Origin: Apophysomyces variabilis
Lineage: Eukaryota > Mucoromycota > Mucoromycetes > Mucorales > Mucoraceae
Reading direction: 5' to 3'
Assembly (NCBI GenBank): GCA_002749535.1
Contig: MZZL01000409.1
Location: 1,733,527 to 1,797,526, forward strand
DNA length: 64,000 nt
Positions 60,224-64,000 of this stretch are shown here, piece by piece (the first letter of the stretch is position 1; each line of letters opens with the position of its first letter). The position numbers were made by a program, and so were the translations under genes. The notes under the pieces were generated by a model. That model ran no database searches. It saw only the letters and a list, made by a program, of their open reading frames with translations, and was not told the origin of the DNA.

Positions 60224-62384
60224 TCATTCAGTTTTTAGCTTCTGTCTATCAGCCTTCCATTTCTTAATTAACCTCAACAATGCCATTACCATGGGAACAG
60301 ATATTGGCACGAAAAGTGGCATGTAAATGGCATATTTATGCTCGTCAGGGAAATAAAGCATGGATACCATCGTAGGGTCAAAGAAAGCTTTTTCTGCAAG
60401 CTCAATGGCTTCAATAGCATGCTGCAATGAAAGATCATACTTTCCAGTTTCAAGATATTGACGAGCCAATTGCAGCGCCTGCAAGGACTGTTGAACCTAT
60501 GGTATTGCTCAATAAACGTACCCATGCGTATCATATTACCTGCAAAGATATATGATCCAGCACAACCATATTAGGAATTTCGGTGACTAACTGAGCTAAA
60601 GAATTTAGAGTAGATGCTGCATCGACGATATTTTCTATTGTGCGTTGGCGGATTAAAGTGTCCTTCTCCAGCATGCTAATGGTGGAACGAGAAGCAGAAA
60701 TAGATGTAACATCGAAATCTGAGGCCTGCCAACAGAAGTTGTTCAGAAAAAAAGAATTCTTTTTGCGCAAGCTTGTTACCCGTGCAAGGGAATTTGATTT
60801 ATGGTCATGAACACCGAGAAGACTTCGCAGTTGAGAAGAAAACAGTTTCATGATAGGTTTCAGGTCATCCTTAGAAAGTCGGTGCCGCTGCTTATTAAGT
60901 GTGGCCTTTGGCAAATTCTTGATGACAACACCACCCCAGCGGGGAATAAGAAAAGCATTGCTTAAGAGAGGTTCGCCTTGGAGAAAAGACATCAGACACG
61001 AACATAAACACAACAGTAAGAGCTATACCTTGTGAATCATGAATCCAAAGTGGAGATTGATCAGCGGATGGGATATATAAAATAAAGTTAATAGTGGGGT
61101 GAGATGAAATTGTGGAAGCTAATAAAGCGTTAATTTAAAAGAGTCTATATTATGTGCTTGTGTTAGTGATACCCACCGAGATTCCATTCAGCAGAGTTGA
61201 CGAAATGTGGAAGATGTTCTTGATCAAATGAATAATACTGCGGCTTGCCTGGCCTGCTTCTTAGTGTGGGCTTCAAAGATAATGACGCGTAATTTTGGAT
61301 CTGAAGAACGCTAAAGGGATCAGGATGTAAATGCAACGGGTGTCTGGTACGCACCTGGGAATCCACTGTAAAATTGTTTAAAGTTGATAGTTCATTTAAA
61401 AGCGGATACATATAGCCTATATATAAAAGTGGGTAAATACTTTGCGGAAACTGATATGTTCATTACTGTTTATCGCTTCCCGAATGTCCCAGTCAAGCAG
61501 CACCGATTGCGGGTTATTGTTCATTAGACTGAATGTTATCTGATACCGAGACGAATATTTCATCGTTCGCATGTTATCCACGTCATACTGGAACAAGTAT
61601 CAGTGTGATTTTTGATATTGATTCTGATTTCCATACTTTATCCCTATCGCCCGATTTGCATGCCCTCTTCTCGAGTAACTCATGTTCACTGTGAAATATT
61701 AGCTTGACAAAGTCTTGAAGTGCAAGACGAGCATCCTCTGTATCCCGAATTTCTGGTGTTATATTATATATACCTCATTTCATGAATCTGTACCTTGATC
61801 AAGATTGGCAAGCTGAATGACGCTCGTACGACCGTTACCAACTGTTGTATTATAGCGCTTTTCCAATCCATTGCTTCGCAAATCCATCTGATTCAAATAG
61901 ACGTGATGTGTACCGGTGCTTGACTGTTTATGATTCTCCAACAGCTGATCGAGATTGCCTATGCAAAAGTCAATCGCTTGCATGGCAGCCTATGTTATGT
62001 CTCCCTACTCTGCCATGTTTCTTTTTTCAGTGACACCGATATCGGAAATTTCGCACAGGAATCATGTTTGTCCAATAACTTTGTGAGTTGTTGCTCCATT
62101 GCTGGTGCAAAACCGTTCCATACGCCAGCTTGACTATGCTCAGGCACATGGATCGTAAGATCTATCGGCAAGATGAATTTTCTATTCTACGTAGTTGCGT
62201 TAGCGATCCAACGATCCCCATTGACTAGCAATATCCTGCTAACCCGCCATGCTTGCCATGCCTCTATTTCTACAACTGGCAGCTTCGCTCTGTAGACCTC
62301 GGTCGTTTTCCACCAAAATGGAAGCCCTATTAGAACCACGCTCCAAAAAGCCAACACCACTAGACGCGTAGTTTTTGCTACCAT
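60224..62384 (-). CDS. GPI17: GPI transamidase subunit PIG-S / Gpi17
   Basis: ER membrane subunit of the complex that attaches GPI anchors to proteins. The gene has many short exons. The start MVAKTTRLVVLAFWSVVLIG gives the N-terminal membrane segment, followed by the family motif LPFWWKTTEVYRAKLP and then the lumenal domain (FILPIDLTIHVPEH and later LLNELSTLNNFTVDSQ, FNSRWGGVVIKNLP-type region near 60920 reading IPRWGGVVIKNLP). The C-terminal membrane segment is IYMPLFVPISVPMVMALLRL followed by a basic tail KKWKADRQKLKTE. This two-anchor layout is typical of PIG-S. The palindromic element ends 150 bp beyond its stop codon. Confidence 0.88.
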
Positions 62385-62812
62385 AACATATAATGGTCAA
62401 CAAAGAAACTCATTAATTGTTGGCTAACAAACCTTCATCATCCTTGCTCATACTTGATTGCTAATCATCGACCTCGATGAACCCAACCTCGCTATTTGCA
62501 CCCCTTTGACCAGACAAGTGACACAAACGTGCGAAATGATTGGACGGACGAATTACGCAGAATAAACCGTCTACTTTGTTCCACTATTGCAGCCATCCGG
62601 GAGACAGGATCCAGATTCCCCTTTCTGAATAAACTGTTCAGAAGAAAAGGATACGGACCTAAGTGAGGTTCTTTTACAATCTCTTCAAAAAGAGTTGAAC
62701 TTTAGATGGCCCGTAGCTCTCTGTACAAGGCGCGGTTACGTTTTTCGAAGAAACCGATACGTGTGAAAGACTGCGAATGAACGATTTGTAGTGCTTTTTA
62801 TTTACAGTGTTT
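62385..62812. other. short intergenic region
   Basis: 428 bp between PIG-S and NUP85, both on the minus strand. It should hold the NUP85 3' UTR and the PIG-S promoter. No other feature seen. Confidence 0.55.
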
Positions 62813-64000
62813 TCATGATACAGGATAACGATCTAACGTTAGCCTGATCATGTCAATAAAGGTACTTTTTACTGTGCGAATATTTGCTGTGGATTGATAA
62901 TCCCGCTGGATCATGTATTTCTCCAGCACTGAATAGCCTTCCTCAGCATCCGTATCTTCCAAGTCTTGTATACACGCTTTAAAATGCTCAATATCGTCCG
63001 CGTTGAACCACAACCTATCGTCTAATTTTATTTGAGCAGGTATATTATTACACTCAAATAAAAGAAACATACGTACCTTCCAGTAAGCATAAACCTTCAA
63101 GGAACACGATAGGCAAAAACTCCAGCGGGCTACTCTCCGCAGTCAGCAACTGCCGCAACGCTGCTGAAGCTTCTCGCTTTTTATTGGTCTAAACGTAAGG
63201 GTCAGCATGTTTAGCTGTATTATCAGATATTGTATACATATACCATGTATAAGTTCCGCATCTCAGCAAATTGGAAGAAAAACTGAGCTCGTTCTCCATT
63301 AAGTAAGGAATCATACTTGTCCTTCAAGCTGTCGAGTTCGGCTAACTGACCTGTAATTGAGACTTTAATAAGATTCCAAAATTTGTCAGTCATCTTTTAC
63401 CTGATTCCGCGTAATCAACCAAGGCTAGTTCAAATGTATGCTCAATTTTGACACGATTATTTGATAGACAATAATAGTGCAAAGCCCCTAAAAAGTCCTT
63501 TTCCTCGATGCTACGCACGGTCAGGTTCTAGAAATAGTAGCAAGGTTTAGTTACAACTACTTGAAGATGTGAATTATTTAACCTCAAGGAATCGATTTGC
63601 TGCATCCTTCATGTCTCCTTGTTCATAATACTGCTGTAACAATTCCAATGCAATTTTGTCGCCTAATGGTATCCGCTTCACTGACTATGTCCCAGACCGT
63701 AAGTTAATTCTGGTTCTCTACCCTGACGATCACTTACTTCAACTAACATCATTCGGCCGTGATCGCCGCAGGTTACCATGTATTCAAAGGCGCAGTTCCG
63801 CGCAATATCGTACTTTAGAAGATAATTTGCATAATTCAGCGCAAACCACATCCTTGCTTGAATATATTGGCCCTCTCTACCGGTGAACTGAAGCGCAGGG
63901 AGCAAGTTGGAGTATAGCGGGGATAGCCGTAATAAATCGGTAAAATGCGTCAACAACCACCAATCCATACTCCAGCAGTTTTCCAATGCACCATACAGAT
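62813..64000 (-). CDS. NUP85: nucleoporin Nup85, C-terminal part (5' end outside window)
   Basis: Y-complex (Nup84/Nup107) scaffold nucleoporin of alpha-helical ACE1 type. Spliced pieces read RMWFALNYANYLLKYDIA, ALQLLQQYYEQGDMKDAANR, NLTVRSIEEKDFLGALHYYC, a segment aligned with the human one by QLAELDSLKDKYDSLLNGER then AQFFFQFAEMRNLYM, REASAALRQLLTAESSPLEF and the end DMIRLTLDRYPVS. The order and spacing follow human NUP85 (its [20 protein letters not shown] and final SLARNLARAI). Five or more small exons are visible. Identification rests on this helical pattern, not on a catalytic motif, so it is good but not certain. The N-terminal half lies beyond base 64000. Confidence 0.72.

Overview
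The window reads as nuclear DNA of a filamentous early-diverging fungus, most likely Mucoromycota (Mucorales-like). The reasons are genes cut by many short (about 50-120 nt) GT-AG introns, LYS2 (alpha-aminoadipate lysine pathway), HIS1, a complex I subunit (absent from fermentative yeasts), HAL-type kinase, KRE9/KNH-type secreted protein and TMA46. No genus can be named from sequence alone. Splice sites below were placed by eye from reading frame and family conservation.

Layout. 1-8.5 kb: 3' part of a DNAJC3/P58-like ER co-chaperone, PTPMT1-type mitochondrial phosphatase, TMA46 and a GH5_12 steryl-glucosidase/glucocerebrosidase. 8.5-11 kb: gene-free, with one strong hairpin. 11-18.8 kb: HAL-family kinase, a six-segment Kv-type potassium channel with a GYGDMVP filter, RACK1/CPC2 and HIS1. 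20-24 kb: an intact, intron-bearing 1257-aa protein whose C-terminus looks like the RuvC/zinc-ribbon core of TnpB/Fanzor RNA-guided nucleases. 25-44.9 kb: LYS2, Mpv17 family, NDUFB9, SAH1 (adenosylhomocysteinase), a KRE9/KNH-like secreted protein, an orphan coiled-coil/membrane protein, RPL3, a PSP1-domain protein and CBP3/UQCC1.

45.1-48.6 kb is a decayed DNA element with inverted ends and a broken ubiquitin-specific-protease-like (C19-like) gene, lying just upstream of the ESA1/Tip60 acetyltransferase. 51.19-60.07 kb is an 8.9-kb palindrome: two nearly identical 2.66-kb inverted arms, each carrying the same frameshifted Tc1/IS630-like transposase and the same broken orphan gene. They enclose a 3.57-kb core with a GCM/WRKY-type zinc-finger Mutator-like (MULE) transposase and a second C19-like protease gene with one in-frame stop. 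It sits between a CoA-binding-domain gene and PIG-S/GPI17. The window ends inside NUP85.

Housekeeping genes are independent units with no operon logic. The two accessory blocks worth pursuing are the Fanzor-like gene and the MULE plus C19-protease family, present here twice in different states of decay. A recurring structural theme is extreme exon partitioning: exons holding only the ATG (RPL3, CBP3), a 6-nt first coding exon (KRE9-like), and internal exons of 12 nt (HIS1) and 15 nt (RACK1).
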